Positions 7,986 through 16,433 of a DNA stretch of 64,000 nt are shown piece by piece (positions within the stretch are counted from its first letter, which is position 1; each line of letters opens with the position of its first letter). Under the pieces are notes generated by a model, which saw only the letters and a program-made list of their open reading frames with translations, did not search any database and was not told the DNA's origin. The DNA comes from Syntrophaceae bacterium UBA5744 (lineage in GTDB: Bacteria > Desulfobacterota > Syntrophia > Syntrophales > UBA2192), in the NCBI GenBank assembly GCA_002419215.1, contig DIFQ01000075.1:15117-79116 (forward strand), given 5' to 3'. The position numbers and the translations under genes are program-made.

Positions 7986-8831
7986 TTAATGTTTCGACCT
8001 GAAAAACCGCAACCCCACGACGGAAAAAAGGTAAGCCGCCCCCGCAATGACGATGATGGTGGCCCCGGCGGGAAGATTGGGCCCGTAACTCAACGCAAGG
8101 CCGGTCGCAGTAAAAAAAACAGTCAGCAACGCTGAAAGGACCATCATGTGCCACAACCTTTTCGTGAACGCACCGGCGACCGCGGCGGGAAGCGTGATGA
8201 TGGCGATGACCATGATGATCCCCACGACGGTGACGAGCAGCACGACCGTCAGAGCCGTGAGGCAGAGCAGAAGGAGGTAGAATAATTCGACCCGGACACC
8301 CCTGAGCCGGGCAAACTCCTCATCGAAGCAAATGGCGAGAAACTGGTTATAGAAGAGAGCGCCGACGATTGCGACCAGGAGATCGAGACCGGCGATCAGC
8401 CAGAGATCCTGGGCGGAGACCATCAGGATGCTTCCGAAGAGATAGCTCATCAGGTCTTCGTTGTAGCCGGGTGTCTGGGAGATGAAAAGGATTCCCGCAG
8501 CCATGCCGATGGCCCAGAGGGCGCCGATGACGGTATCTTCCCGCTGGCGCGCCCTCATGCTGACCACTCCGATGGCCAGGGCCGCAAGCAGGGAGGCAAG
8601 GACAGCACCGTAGAGTGGCTCAAACCAATCCCAGTGGTGTACGACCTGGAAGTAGCGAGCCGCGCCTAAACCGCCCAGGACGGTGTGGGCGATACTGCCC
8701 GCGATGTAGCTGATTTTCTTTGTGACAACGTAGCTGCCGATGATACCGCAGGCAACGCTCGCGAGCACCCCGGCGATCAGGGCATGCTGAAGAAACGGGT
8801 ATCGAGTCAGGTCCGACAGAAATTCTCCCAT
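7986..8831 (-). CDS. znuB: Zinc ABC transporter permease
   Basis: A 281-residue ABC-3 family permease with about eight hydrophobic segments, the inner-membrane channel of a ZnuABC-type importer. Recognisable family stretches include GIIGSYVVTKKISYIAGSIAHT near the N-terminus and GIIMVIAIITLPAAVAG in the middle. It lies 18 bases after znuC on the minus strand. Related manganese permeases (MntB, SitC) share the fold; the linked Zur-type regulator and His-rich binding protein favour zinc. Confidence 0.92.
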   Translation of the reverse strand: MGEFLSDLTRYPFLQHALIAGVLASVACGIIGSYVVTKKISYIAGSIAHTVLGGLGAARYFQVVHHWDWFEPLYGAVLASLLAALAIGVVSMRARQREDTVIGALWAIGMAAGILFISQTPGYNEDLMSYLFGSILMVSAQDLWLIAGLDLLVAIVGALFYNQFLAICFDEEFARLRGVRVELFYLLLLCLTALTVVLLVTVVGIIMVIAIITLPAAVAGAFTKRLWHMMVLSALLTVFFTATGLALSYGPNLPAGATIIVIAGAAYLFSVVGLRFFRSKH

Positions 8832-8849
8832 TTGGCTTTTCTCTCCCCG

Positions 8850-9587
8850 TCAATCCCGGCGATGATGCCTGACCATGCAGACGTCGGACAGGTAGAGGTC
8901 GCGGATCACTTCTCCCGTAACGGCAGTGGTGGGGTGGACCATCACCCGGCGATTGACGCACACCACGCTTTCAACATAATGGGAGACGAATCCCAGGTCG
9001 TGGCTGACCACGACCACGGTGATGGTCTTGCTCATTTCGTGGAGCAATTCGAAAAGCTCCGTTTCCACCACCATATCGACATTGGCCGTCGGTTCGTCCA
9101 ATAACAGCATCTCCGGTTCGCAAGCAAGGGCCCGGGCAATGAGCACACGCTGGCGTTGTCCGCCGGACAGGGCCATGAATGGTCGATCCTTCAAGTCCTG
9201 CATCTCCAGCCTTCGCAACGAATCGAGGGCGATGGCCTTGTCCCTCCCGCTGTACGGGCCGAAGCGCATTCCGCTTCCCATGCGGCCCATGAGCACGACA
9301 TCCAGAACGCTCACGGGAAACTGCAAATCGAGCTGGACCTGCTGGGGCATGTATCCGATGCGGGTCCGCGCTTTCGCAGGGTGCATCCCGAGGACTTCGA
9401 TAGTCCCCCGCGAAGGCTGGAGCAGCCCCAGCATGAGCTTCAGCAGGGTCGTTTTCCCGCCGGCATTGGGGCCGACGATGGAGATGAAGGACCGTTCCCG
9501 GATCGTAAAACTGACATCCTCCAGAACCGGAACACCGTCATAGGAAAACGATACATGGCTGACTGTGACAACGTTTTTTTGATTCAT
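8850..9587 (-). CDS. znuC: Zinc ABC transporter ATP-binding protein
   Basis: A 245-residue ABC ATPase that powers metal import. Walker A is GPNAGGKTT, the signature LSGGQRQR, Walker B LLLDEPTA, and the switch His is in VVSHDLG. The MPQQ segment after Walker A is typical of the metal-import ATPases. It starts 6 bases after the znuA stop and is followed by znuB, completing the cassette. Confidence 0.94.
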   Translation of the reverse strand: MNQKNVVTVSHVSFSYDGVPVLEDVSFTIRERSFISIVGPNAGGKTTLLKLMLGLLQPSRGTIEVLGMHPAKARTRIGYMPQQVQLDLQFPVSVLDVVLMGRMGSGMRFGPYSGRDKAIALDSLRRLEMQDLKDRPFMALSGGQRQRVLIARALACEPEMLLLDEPTANVDMVVETELFELLHEMSKTITVVVVSHDLGFVSHYVESVVCVNRRVMVHPTTAVTGEVIRDLYLSDVCMVRHHRRD

Positions 9588-9593
9588 GGCTCG

Positions 9594-10499
9594 TCAACGG
9601 AGGCCCTGCTCGACGGCAGCGGCCATTTTTTCGAGATTCGTGAGATATTCTTTCGAGAGGGGATTGATCGGAACCACGGTGCCGCCGATCGACTTTGCCA
9701 CCACATCGGCGCTTTTCTTCGAGAACTGCTGCTGCACGAAGATCACCTTGACACCGTCCTTTTTTGCCCTTTCGATCAGTTCCGCCATCTGCCTGGCACC
9801 CGGTTCCTTCCCTTCGATTTCGATGGGCACCTGGATCATCCCGTACGAGTCCGCAAAATACCCGAAGGCGGGGTGAAATACATACATCTTTTTCCCCTTC
9901 AGCGGGGCGAGCGAACGCGCGATCCTGGCATCGAGGCCGTCCAGATCCTCCTGGAAGGATTTCAGATTGATGGCGTATTGCTGCTTGTGAGCCGGGTCCA
10001 GGAGGCACAGGGCGTCATGGATGTTCTGCGCCTGAATTTTTACGAGCTTCGGAGACATCCAGATATGCGGATCAGGCGTTCCGGCGCCCTTGACCCCCTG
10101 GTCCGTTCCGTGGCCATGCCCGTCGTTCCGATGGTCGTGGCCGGCCGGATAACGGTAGGGAATCCCCTTCTGGGTCTCGACGATGACCAGGTTCCGATGG
10201 TACCGCCTGATCTTTTTCACGAGCCCCCTTTCGAAGGGAACCCCGATGAGAAACCAGGACTTTGCCTCGGCCAGCTTCGCCATTTGTCTTGGCGTCGGCT
10301 CATAGGTGTGGGGCGATTGTCCCTCTCCGACGAGAACCTCCACACTCACACGGTCCCCGCCGATCCGCTCGAGAAAATAGGACTGGGGAAGGATGCTGAC
10401 AAACACGGAGATTCTGGATTGTTCGACGTTTCCCCACGCCGGGTGCCGACAAACCGTGACGGAAACCAGGACCAGGAGAAGGATCAAAGTCTTTTTCAT
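9594..10499 (-). CDS. znuA: Zinc ABC transporter periplasmic binding protein
   Basis: Cluster A-I metal-binding protein that captures zinc in the periplasm for ZnuBC. An N-terminal signal peptide (MKKTLILLLVLVSVTV) is visible with probable cleavage near AWG/N. A His/Asp-rich loop (GHDHRNDGHGHG), typical of zinc rather than manganese binders, lies about residues 120-131. Conserved ligand regions include SPHTYEPTP, DPHIWMSP and HPAFGYF. About 301 residues. The ATG at 10499 is preferred because it gives a clean signal peptide; a start ten codons upstream (10529) is also possible. It sits directly behind the Fur-family regulator gene. Confidence 0.93.
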   Translation of the reverse strand: MKKTLILLLVLVSVTVCRHPAWGNVEQSRISVFVSILPQSYFLERIGGDRVSVEVLVGEGQSPHTYEPTPRQMAKLAEAKSWFLIGVPFERGLVKKIRRYHRNLVIVETQKGIPYRYPAGHDHRNDGHGHGTDQGVKGAGTPDPHIWMSPKLVKIQAQNIHDALCLLDPAHKQQYAINLKSFQEDLDGLDARIARSLAPLKGKKMYVFHPAFGYFADSYGMIQVPIEIEGKEPGARQMAELIERAKKDGVKVIFVQQQFSKKSADVVAKSIGGTVVPINPLSKEYLTNLEKMAAAVEQGLR

Positions 10500-10538
10500 C
10501 GACAACGCTATCTCGCCCCCAGAGGACATTTCCGCCGA

Positions 10539-10982
10539 TCAGACGGAGACGGTTCGATTTCTTTTTTGACAGCTTTTGCACAATCCCGTGAAGTTAATGA
10601 CGACGCTTTCGATGGCCGCATCACCCGGGCGTATGCCCTGGAGCCACTTCTGCTCGATCCCGGCTGACGGCAGACAGGCCAGGCTGCGGCAGATACGGCA
10701 GTAGAAATGGGGGTGGGTCGGGTTGTGCCGGCAGGCCATCTCGTAGAACGTCTCGCCGTGTTCCGTCGGGATCTCCCTCACGATACCGGCCGTCCGAAAC
10801 GAATCCAGGACCCGGTAAACCGTGACCTTGTTGATCCGGCACTCCCGGCCGATCCGGACCAGGATGTCCCTTGCACACAGAGGCAAATCGGCCCGGATGA
10901 GAGTCGAAAGCACGGCTTCGCGCTGGACCGTCTTCGACAGACCTGCGTTCTCGAGTGTGGTGCGGATGTCACAGTGTTCCAT
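10539..10982 (-). CDS. zur: Fur-family transcriptional regulator, probable Zur
   Basis: A 147-residue Fur-family repressor. The N-terminal winged helix (about residues 10-85) includes INKVTVYRVLDSF. The dimerisation domain has HPHFYCRICRSLAC and a C-terminal CKSCQ pair, giving the structural Cys4 zinc site. Being the first gene of the znuACB run makes zinc-responsive control the best reading, although Fur or PerR roles cannot be excluded from sequence alone. A TGCAA/TTGCA inverted repeat lies in its promoter region (11006-11026), consistent with autoregulation. Confidence 0.87.
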   Translation of the reverse strand: MEHCDIRTTLENAGLSKTVQREAVLSTLIRADLPLCARDILVRIGRECRINKVTVYRVLDSFRTAGIVREIPTEHGETFYEMACRHNPTHPHFYCRICRSLACLPSAGIEQKWLQGIRPGDAAIESVVINFTGLCKSCQKRNRTVSV

Positions 10983-11005
10983 ACGTAATTATTTTCCTTT
11001 ACGAT

Positions 11006-11026
11006 AAATGCAACCAAATTGCAAAT
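11006..11026. promoter_or_regulatory. Candidate Zur operator (inverted repeat)
   Basis: AAATGCAA and TTGCAAAT flank a short centre; the core TGCAA-CCAAA-TTGCA is symmetric. It lies 24 bases upstream of the zur start codon and in the divergent region shared with ccdA. Assignment to Zur rests on position only. Confidence 0.5.
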
Positions 11027-11105
11027 CCTTTTCCGCAATGACCCCACCCCTTTACTTGCAGGGCCTGTTGAATTGCGTTATGAGAAATAAGGGTGATGAT
11101 GACCG

Positions 11106-11816
11106 ATGGAAATATTTGAGCAACTGATCGGGCACTTCGAGGTCTATCTCGAGCAATCCGTACTGTTTGCCTATGCCGCCGCCTATCTGGCGGGTGTCGT
11201 TGTCAGCTTCACGCCATGCGTCTATCCGGTTATTCCGCTGACGGTTGCCGTGATCGGGGGACAGGGGGAAACTTCCGGAGTCAGAGGGTTTGTCATCTCG
11301 CTGTTCTTTGTCCTGGGCCTGGCGCTGACCTATACGGTTCTCGGCATGTTTGCGGCCTTGACAGGCAAGCTATTCGGGACGATACAGTCCAGCCCCCTGA
11401 CCCTGGGGCTCCTGGGCGGGCTTTTCATCCTCATGGGGCTCGCCATGCTGGAAGTCTTTCACGTATCCCTGGATCGTTACGTTCCCCGGGGACTGATTGC
11501 CGGAAATCGAAGGGGCGTCTTCGGGAGTTTCATCATCGGGATGACATCGGGACTGATTTTGGGCCCCTGCACGGCGCCGGTTCTCGCCGTCATCCTCGGC
11601 GTTGTCGCCTCCAGGCAGAACATCCTCTTTGGCGGGTCCCTCCTGCTTGTCTTCTCGCTGGGACTGGGAACGCTGCTCGTCCTCGTAGGCACCTTCACGG
11701 GGGTTCTTGCCAGCCTCCCGAAATCGGGTGCCTGGATGGTCGCCGTGAAAAAGCTGTCCGGAATCGTGATGCTTGCCGCAGGCGCTTATTTTCTGTACAG
11801 TGCTTTCATCGCCTAA
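11106..11816 (+). CDS. ccdA: Cytochrome c biogenesis protein CcdA (DsbD-like membrane domain)
   Basis: A 236-residue inner-membrane protein with six hydrophobic segments that passes reducing power from cytoplasmic thioredoxin to periplasmic thiol proteins. The paired redox Cys are visible in FTPCVYPVIP (segment 1) and LGPCTAPVLAV (segment 4). It is followed 18 bases later by a TlpA-like thioredoxin lipoprotein, the expected periplasmic acceptor. It is divergent from zur, whose operator region it shares. Confidence 0.93.
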   Translation: MEIFEQLIGHFEVYLEQSVLFAYAAAYLAGVVVSFTPCVYPVIPLTVAVIGGQGETSGVRGFVISLFFVLGLALTYTVLGMFAALTGKLFGTIQSSPLTLGLLGGLFILMGLAMLEVFHVSLDRYVPRGLIAGNRRGVFGSFIIGMTSGLILGPCTAPVLAVILGVVASRQNILFGGSLLLVFSLGLGTLLVLVGTFTGVLASLPKSGAWMVAVKKLSGIVMLAAGAYFLYSAFIA

Positions 11817-11834
11817 ACGAGAGGTTCTGAAACG

Positions 11835-12329
11835 ATGAACATGAGGCTCCCGTTCCTCCTGATCTTCTGCTGCACATTCGCCCTCGCCTGCTCCCTCGGC
11901 GAAGAACCCCGTAAAGGCCCGCCGGCCAAGATCGCCGTCGATTCCGCGGCTCCGGATTTCAGGCTCAAGGACCTCAAGGGCCAGGATGTCAGTCTCGGCA
12001 ACTTGCGGGATCGTCCCGTCCTGCTCGTTTTCGGCACGACGTGGTGTCCCTACTGCCGGGAGGAGATCCCCCGGATCAAGGAAATCTACCGGCAGGGGAG
12101 GGAGAAGAAGCTGGAGGTTCTCAATATCTACATCAATGAAACGGAGGCCAAGGTCGCCGCTTTCGCGGCAAAATACGAGCTTCCTTACCCCGTCCTTCTC
12201 GACAGGGACGGCCAGGTGTCCGAACGATACCAGGTCCGGGGAGTTCCCATGATCGTCCTGCTGGACAGGCAGGGAAAGATCGTGTGCTATCAGTGCAGGA
12301 ATCTCGACGCCATGCTCAAAGGTCTGTGA
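11835..12329 (+). CDS. TlpA/ResA-like thioredoxin-fold lipoprotein
   Basis: A 164-residue exported thiol-disulfide protein. The N-terminus is a lipoprotein signal ending in ALAC/S (Cys near residue 19). The thioredoxin fold has the redox motif WCPYC around residue 70 and the cis-Pro loop GVPMIVLLD. With ccdA just upstream it forms a reducing relay outside the cytoplasm, for cytochrome c maturation or repair of thiols. ATGs at 11835 and 11841 are both possible starts. Confidence 0.92.
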   Translation: MNMRLPFLLIFCCTFALACSLGEEPRKGPPAKIAVDSAAPDFRLKDLKGQDVSLGNLRDRPVLLVFGTTWCPYCREEIPRIKEIYRQGREKKLEVLNIYINETEAKVAAFAAKYELPYPVLLDRDGQVSERYQVRGVPMIVLLDRQGKIVCYQCRNLDAMLKGL

Positions 12330-12390
12330 GGCCGGTGACCGGGCTGCGCATCCCGTCACTCACCTGTTGTTCGTCTACGGTATCGAGCCT

Positions 12391-12498
12391 GTGAAGATCG
12401 GAAGATCGGAAGTGAGGAAGAGCGGATAAGAGAAGGAAAGAATCCTCCATCCACTCCGAGCTTCATAACTTCATAGCTTCTTAACTTCTATCTTTTCA
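12391..12498. repeat. Inverted 8-base-period repeat array (AAGATCGG type)
   Basis: Left arm: units AAGATCGG, AAGATCGG, AAGTGAGG, AAGAGCGG (12394-12425). Right arm: CTTCATAA, CTTCATAG, CTTCTTAA, CTTCTATC (12461-12492), roughly the complement and with the same 8-base step. It lies between the TlpA-like gene and feoB. Sister copies are at 38284 and 50136. Confidence 0.82.
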
Positions 12499-12578
12499 GG
12501 GTGCCTTGTATCCCCCTCTCGACCAGCCTGCAGGAGTTACAGCATAGCTCCATCCCCCACCTTTTTTTCTAAATTCCC

Positions 12579-12607
12579 TTGCTTTTTAAAGAAGTCGCTG
12601 TTAAATT
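12579..12607 (+). promoter_or_regulatory. Promoter of feoB
   Basis: -35 TTGCTT (12579-12584), 17-base spacer, -10 TAAATT (12602-12607). The predicted start (about 12614) lies inside the Fur box and leaves a leader of only about 15 bases. Confidence 0.65.
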
Positions 12608-12627
12608 GCGAATGAGAATCATTCGCA
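12607..12627. promoter_or_regulatory. Fur box over the feoB start site
   Basis: Perfect inverted repeat GCGAATGA-GAA-TCATTCGC (12608-12626), extended by one T-A pair. It closely resembles the classic Fur box GATAATGATAATCATTATC. It directly follows the -10 box and ends one base before the feoB ATG, so a bound repressor would block transcription. Confidence 0.88.
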
Positions 12628-12628
12628 T

Positions 12629-14617
12629 ATGGAACGGGCACCCAAAACAGATCGGACGATGCCGCTGGCGCATGGAGGTGAACCGCAGGAGCGGAAGCTC
12701 GTGCTGGTCGGGAATCCGAATGTCGGCAAGAGCAAGATCTTCTCGATGCTGACCGGCCAGTACGTTATCGTCTCCAACTATCCGGGCACGACGGTAGAGA
12801 TCAAGTCCGGCAAGGCCACGGATCTGGATTATTACGTGGTGGATACGCCCGGGATCACCAGTGTCGTTCCCCACAGCGAAGAAGAACGTGTGGCACTCAG
12901 TACGCTCCTGTCGGGCAATGTGGGAGCCGTCCTGCAGGTCGGCGATGCCCAGAACCTCAGGCGGACGCTGCTCCTTACGCTCGCCCTGCTCGAGACGGAC
13001 CTTCCCGTGGTCCTTGATCTCAATATCGCCGACGAGGCGGAAAAGAAGGGGTACGTCATCGATGCGGCCAGGCTCTCGAAGAGTCTGGGAATCCCCGTCG
13101 TCATGACCGTTGCGACAGAGGGAAAGGGCCGCCGGGAGCTGTTGGAAGCAGCACGCCGCCCGTCGAAGTCGTCGCTCCGTATCGCCTACGACACCCGCGT
13201 GGAAAGCGCCGCATCGGAAATCGCGGCACATCTGACTGACTACCCGGTTTCCAAGCGGGCCATCGCCCTGACGCTGCTCTCGGGAAATCTTCCCCTCGTG
13301 GACAGCCTGCTCGGTGAAGGGCGAAACGAAAGCCGTGCGATCAGGGAGATCATCGGCCGGACGCAGGTCCGCGTCCTCGAACCCCTGTCGAGGATCATCC
13401 TCAATGCGCGCATGGCCCTCGTCGAGAGGCTGATCCGTGAATGCGTCACTCTCCACGTGGGGCGGGGTTTTCGCTCGCAATTCGCCGAAAAGCTCGATCG
13501 TTTTTCGACCCATCCCCTCGGCGGCGCGCTGCTGCTGCTCGGGATCCTGTTCGTCATCTACGAGTTTGTAGGGGTCTTCGCGGCGGGAACCGTCGTGGAT
13601 TTCATCCAGAACGTGGTCTTTGGTGAAATTCTTTTGCCGCCGATCGTCGGTGCGCTTTCCCGTGTTCCCTACGCCCTGGTTCGGGATTTCCTGGTCGGAC
13701 CCTACGGCCAGATCACCATGGGCATCACCTATGCGATCGCCATCGTCTTTCCGACCGTGACCGCGTTCTATATCGTGTTCTCCTTCCTCGAGGACACCGG
13801 CTATCTGCCCCGCCTGGAGGTCATGATCAACCGCCTGTTTTCAATCATCGGGCTCAACGGGAAGGCGGTCATCCCGATTATCCTGGGTTTCGGGTGCGGC
13901 ACCATGGCCGCCATCGTGACGCGTATCCTGGAAACCCGGCGGGAGCGGATCATCGCGACGCTGATCCTCGCCCTCGGGATTCCCTGCGCACCGCAAATGG
14001 GGCTGATTCTCGGGATGTTCGCCCGGATCGGATTCATTCCACTGGTCTTTTTTTTCGTGCTGCTTACGGCCCAGCTGATGGCTGCCGGCTGGCTTGCCTC
14101 GAAGTTGCTTCCGGGACAGACGACAGCCTTCGTCACCGAACTGCCGCCATACCGGTTGCCGCATCTCCGCGATGTAGCCGGCAAAACAGCCTATCGATCC
14201 TACTGGTTCGTCCGGGAGGTCATTCCCTGGTTTCTCCTGGGAACGGCAATGCTCTTTGTCGCCGATCTCACGGGCGCCCTGCCCGGGATGAAAAAGCTGC
14301 TCGATCCCGTCGTCGTCGGATTCCTCAGCCTGCCGGCGGACACGACGGAGGGGTTCATCCTGGGGTTTTTGAGGCGTGAGTACGTGGCGGCCTACTTCTT
14401 CGATATCTACGGCCGCGGCCTCATGGACAATCTCCAGGCCTTTGTCGCCACCATGGTGATGACGCTGTTCGTTCCCTGTGTCGCCAACACCTTCGTGATC
14501 ATCAAGGAGCGAGGCCTGCTCGTCGGGCTGGCCATCGTCTGCTTTGTCGTCGTCTATGCCATTACCGCGGGGGGGATCCTGAATGCCGTTCTGAGGCTCC
14601 TCCACGTGACGTTCTGA
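12629..14617 (+). CDS. feoB: Ferrous iron transporter B
   Basis: FeoB imports Fe(II) across the inner membrane. The cytosolic G-protein domain shows GNPNVGKS (G1), the G2 Thr in NYPGTTVE and DTPG (G3). The C-terminal half is a multi-span membrane domain with the gate-type motifs GFGCGTMA and GIPCAPQMG (FeoB usually has a similar Cys-containing pair). Length 662 residues is somewhat shorter than the usual 700-770. The ATG at 12629 abuts the Fur box and has no ribosome site; a start at 12659 is possible. The FeoA-like function may be supplied by the next gene. Confidence 0.93.
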   Translation: MERAPKTDRTMPLAHGGEPQERKLVLVGNPNVGKSKIFSMLTGQYVIVSNYPGTTVEIKSGKATDLDYYVVDTPGITSVVPHSEEERVALSTLLSGNVGAVLQVGDAQNLRRTLLLTLALLETDLPVVLDLNIADEAEKKGYVIDAARLSKSLGIPVVMTVATEGKGRRELLEAARRPSKSSLRIAYDTRVESAASEIAAHLTDYPVSKRAIALTLLSGNLPLVDSLLGEGRNESRAIREIIGRTQVRVLEPLSRIILNARMALVERLIRECVTLHVGRGFRSQFAEKLDRFSTHPLGGALLLLGILFVIYEFVGVFAAGTVVDFIQNVVFGEILLPPIVGALSRVPYALVRDFLVGPYGQITMGITYAIAIVFPTVTAFYIVFSFLEDTGYLPRLEVMINRLFSIIGLNGKAVIPIILGFGCGTMAAIVTRILETRRERIIATLILALGIPCAPQMGLILGMFARIGFIPLVFFFVLLTAQLMAAGWLASKLLPGQTTAFVTELPPYRLPHLRDVAGKTAYRSYWFVREVIPWFLLGTAMLFVADLTGALPGMKKLLDPVVVGFLSLPADTTEGFILGFLRREYVAAYFFDIYGRGLMDNLQAFVATMVMTLFVPCVANTFVIIKERGLLVGLAIVCFVVVYAITAGGILNAVLRLLHVTF

Positions 14618-14627
14618 GGGTTACGAA

Positions 14628-15356
14628 ATGGAAGAAATCTGCAGGCCCTGTTCGAGGGAGGATCTGGAAGAGATCCTCGAGGAGATCTGGACGACCCTGG
14701 AGCTGAAAAACGAAATCCCGGCTTCAGGCGCCCGGATACCGACCGCCGCCGCCGGCGACAAGCTCGAAGTCCTCGTTTCGGAGGGTCTTGTCCGTCAGCA
14801 GGACAAGGACGTGATCCTCACGGACGAGGGCTTCCGAAAGGCCAAGGAGATCATCCGGAGCCATCGGCTTGCGGAGAGGCTCCTGCATGACGTCCTGGAC
14901 CTGCAGAGCGAGGAGATGGAACGATCGGCCTGCCGTTACGAGCACATGCTCGGCACCGAAGCCGCCGATTCCGTCTGCATCCTGCTGGGACACCCGAGGA
15001 CATGCCCGCATGGGAAGGCCATCCCTCCCGGTGACTGTTGCGAGGCCGGGGAGACAACGCTGAGGCCCCTCGTCGTGCCTCTGACCGAACTCGATTCCGG
15101 GGAGACCGCGACGGTTGCCTACGTGGGCACCCGCGACAATGCCCGACTCTCCTACCTGACCTCACTGGGCGTCATGACGGGCAGGCCCGTCCAGCTTGTC
15201 CAGAGACACCCGTCCTATATCGTGAAGATCGACGAGACCACCGTTGCCTTCGACGATGCGATCGCCCGTGAAATATTCGTGAGACCCGCTCATCGAAAGA
15301 GGCAGGCGGCGAAGGGCGCGGGGCGGCGCTTCCGTTGGCGGAACGGCCGCGGGTAG
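14628..15356 (+). CDS. DtxR-family metalloregulator with C-terminal FeoA/SH3-like domain
   Basis: A 242-residue iron- or manganese-dependent repressor. An N-terminal winged helix (about residues 10-75) is followed by the metal/dimer domain with ACRYEHMLG and CPHGKAIPPG. A FeoA-like SH3 domain (about residues 145-220; LTELDSGETATVAYVG... LGVMTGRPVQLV) follows, and then a basic tail (HRKRQAAKGAGRRFRWR). It starts 10 bases after feoB with GAGG upstream. No separate feoA gene is present, so this domain may regulate, or in part replace, FeoA. The N-terminal helix-turn-helix is weaker than in classical DtxR. Confidence 0.85.
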   Translation: MEEICRPCSREDLEEILEEIWTTLELKNEIPASGARIPTAAAGDKLEVLVSEGLVRQQDKDVILTDEGFRKAKEIIRSHRLAERLLHDVLDLQSEEMERSACRYEHMLGTEAADSVCILLGHPRTCPHGKAIPPGDCCEAGETTLRPLVVPLTELDSGETATVAYVGTRDNARLSYLTSLGVMTGRPVQLVQRHPSYIVKIDETTVAFDDAIAREIFVRPAHRKRQAAKGAGRRFRWRNGRG

Positions 15357-15371
15357 GAAAAAGGTGAGAAC

Positions 15372-15779
15372 ATGGAGAGCGCTCAGAAGACGTTGAGGAT
15401 GACGAAGCGAAGAGGAATCATCCTGGAGATCCTTCGGGAGCATGGCCACCTGGATGCCTACGAGCTGCTGGAGATGGCTCGGAAGAAAGACCCCCGGATC
15501 AGCCTTGCGACGGTATACCGCGCCCTGGCCTACTTCCGGGAGCGCGACGTGATCCACGGGCGGACCTTCGGCGAGGGACACACCCATTTCGAAATCCACG
15601 ATGCGGAAGCGGGCAGCCATGCCCATCTGATCTGCACGGGTTGCGGCAGGCTCCGCGAGATTCCCGGCACGTTCATGCGGGATCTGGAGCAGCTGGCAAG
15701 GAAAGAGAAATTCCACATCTCCAGGGCCCATCTGGACATGTTCGGGCTCTGCGAAGAGTGTGCAGTCAAAACACCCTGA
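15372..15779 (+). CDS. Fur-family transcriptional regulator (Fur/PerR-like)
   Basis: A 135-residue Fur-family protein: winged helix with ISLATVYRALAYF, metal-binding segments HTHFEIHD, HAHLICTGCGRL and a C-terminal CEEC. It lies 15 bases downstream of the DtxR-like gene in the feoB cluster, with AAGGTGAG before its ATG. A Fur box controls feoB, so this may be the iron-sensing Fur itself; a PerR peroxide-sensing role cannot be ruled out. Confidence 0.88.
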   Translation: MESAQKTLRMTKRRGIILEILREHGHLDAYELLEMARKKDPRISLATVYRALAYFRERDVIHGRTFGEGHTHFEIHDAEAGSHAHLICTGCGRLREIPGTFMRDLEQLARKEKFHISRAHLDMFGLCEECAVKTP

Positions 15780-15804
15780 AGAAAGACCGGGAGGAGAATC
15801 GGAC

Positions 15805-16395
15805 ATGGCGGCAGTGAAACGATTTGACGAGGGGATGTGCCGTTACTTCCGGAAGGCCGGGAAAAACAACACGCGGGATGTTCTCGAGACGGTGGCCAGG
15901 CGGGCCGGGGAACTCGGCATTCAAAAGGTTCTCGTCCCGAGCGTGAGCGGCACGACGGCGTTCGCCGCGGCAAAGACGCTTGGCGGGGGGCATCGGATCA
16001 TCGCCGTCACCCACGTGAGCGGTTTCGACGGACCCAACGTCCAGGAGATGAGCCCCGCCGTGAGGAAGCGCCTGGAGTCGGCCGGGGTGAGCGTGTTCAC
16101 GGGCCAGCACGCCTTCGGGGGCGTGGGGCGGGCGGTTCGGAACAAGCTGGGCACCTACCAGGTCGATGAAATCATGGCCTGGACCCTGCGGATCTTCGGA
16201 CAGGGGACCAAGGTGGCCGTCGAGATCGCCCTCATGGCTGCCGATGCCGGCCTGGTCAAAACCGATGAGGATGTCATCGCGCTGGGAGGAACCGCTCAGG
16301 GTGTGGACACGGCCCTTGTCATCCGCCCGTCCAACAGTTATCATTTCTTCGATCTGAAGGTCCGGGAAGTGATCTGCAAGCCGGGGGAGTTCTAG
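15805..16395 (+). CDS. Pyruvate kinase alpha/beta (C-terminal) domain-like protein
   Basis: A 196-residue stand-alone protein resembling the C-terminal alpha/beta domain of pyruvate kinase, without any catalytic barrel. Recognisable stretches are KVLVPSVSGTTAFAAAK, HRIIAVTHVSGF and VIALGGTAQGVDTALVIRP. Homologous stand-alone proteins are found in archaea and anaerobes; their role is not established. The ATG at 15805 follows GGGAGGAG (15789-15796). It lies between the Fur-family gene and an M29 aminopeptidase gene, probably in the same run. Confidence 0.8.
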   Translation: MAAVKRFDEGMCRYFRKAGKNNTRDVLETVARRAGELGIQKVLVPSVSGTTAFAAAKTLGGGHRIIAVTHVSGFDGPNVQEMSPAVRKRLESAGVSVFTGQHAFGGVGRAVRNKLGTYQVDEIMAWTLRIFGQGTKVAVEIALMAADAGLVKTDEDVIALGGTAQGVDTALVIRPSNSYHFFDLKVREVICKPGEF

Positions 16396-16400
16396 GAAAA

Positions 16401-16432
16401 AGGTTAAAGGGTAAAGGAGAAAGGAGCAGAGG
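16401..16432. repeat. Heptamer tandem array (AGGTTAA type)
   Basis: Units AGGTTAA, AGGGTAA, AGGAGAA, AGGAGCA in strict 7-base step, starting 5 bases after the stop codon at 16395. The last units also supply the Shine-Dalgarno for the M29 gene at 16434. Confidence 0.7.
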
Positions 16433-16433
16433 A

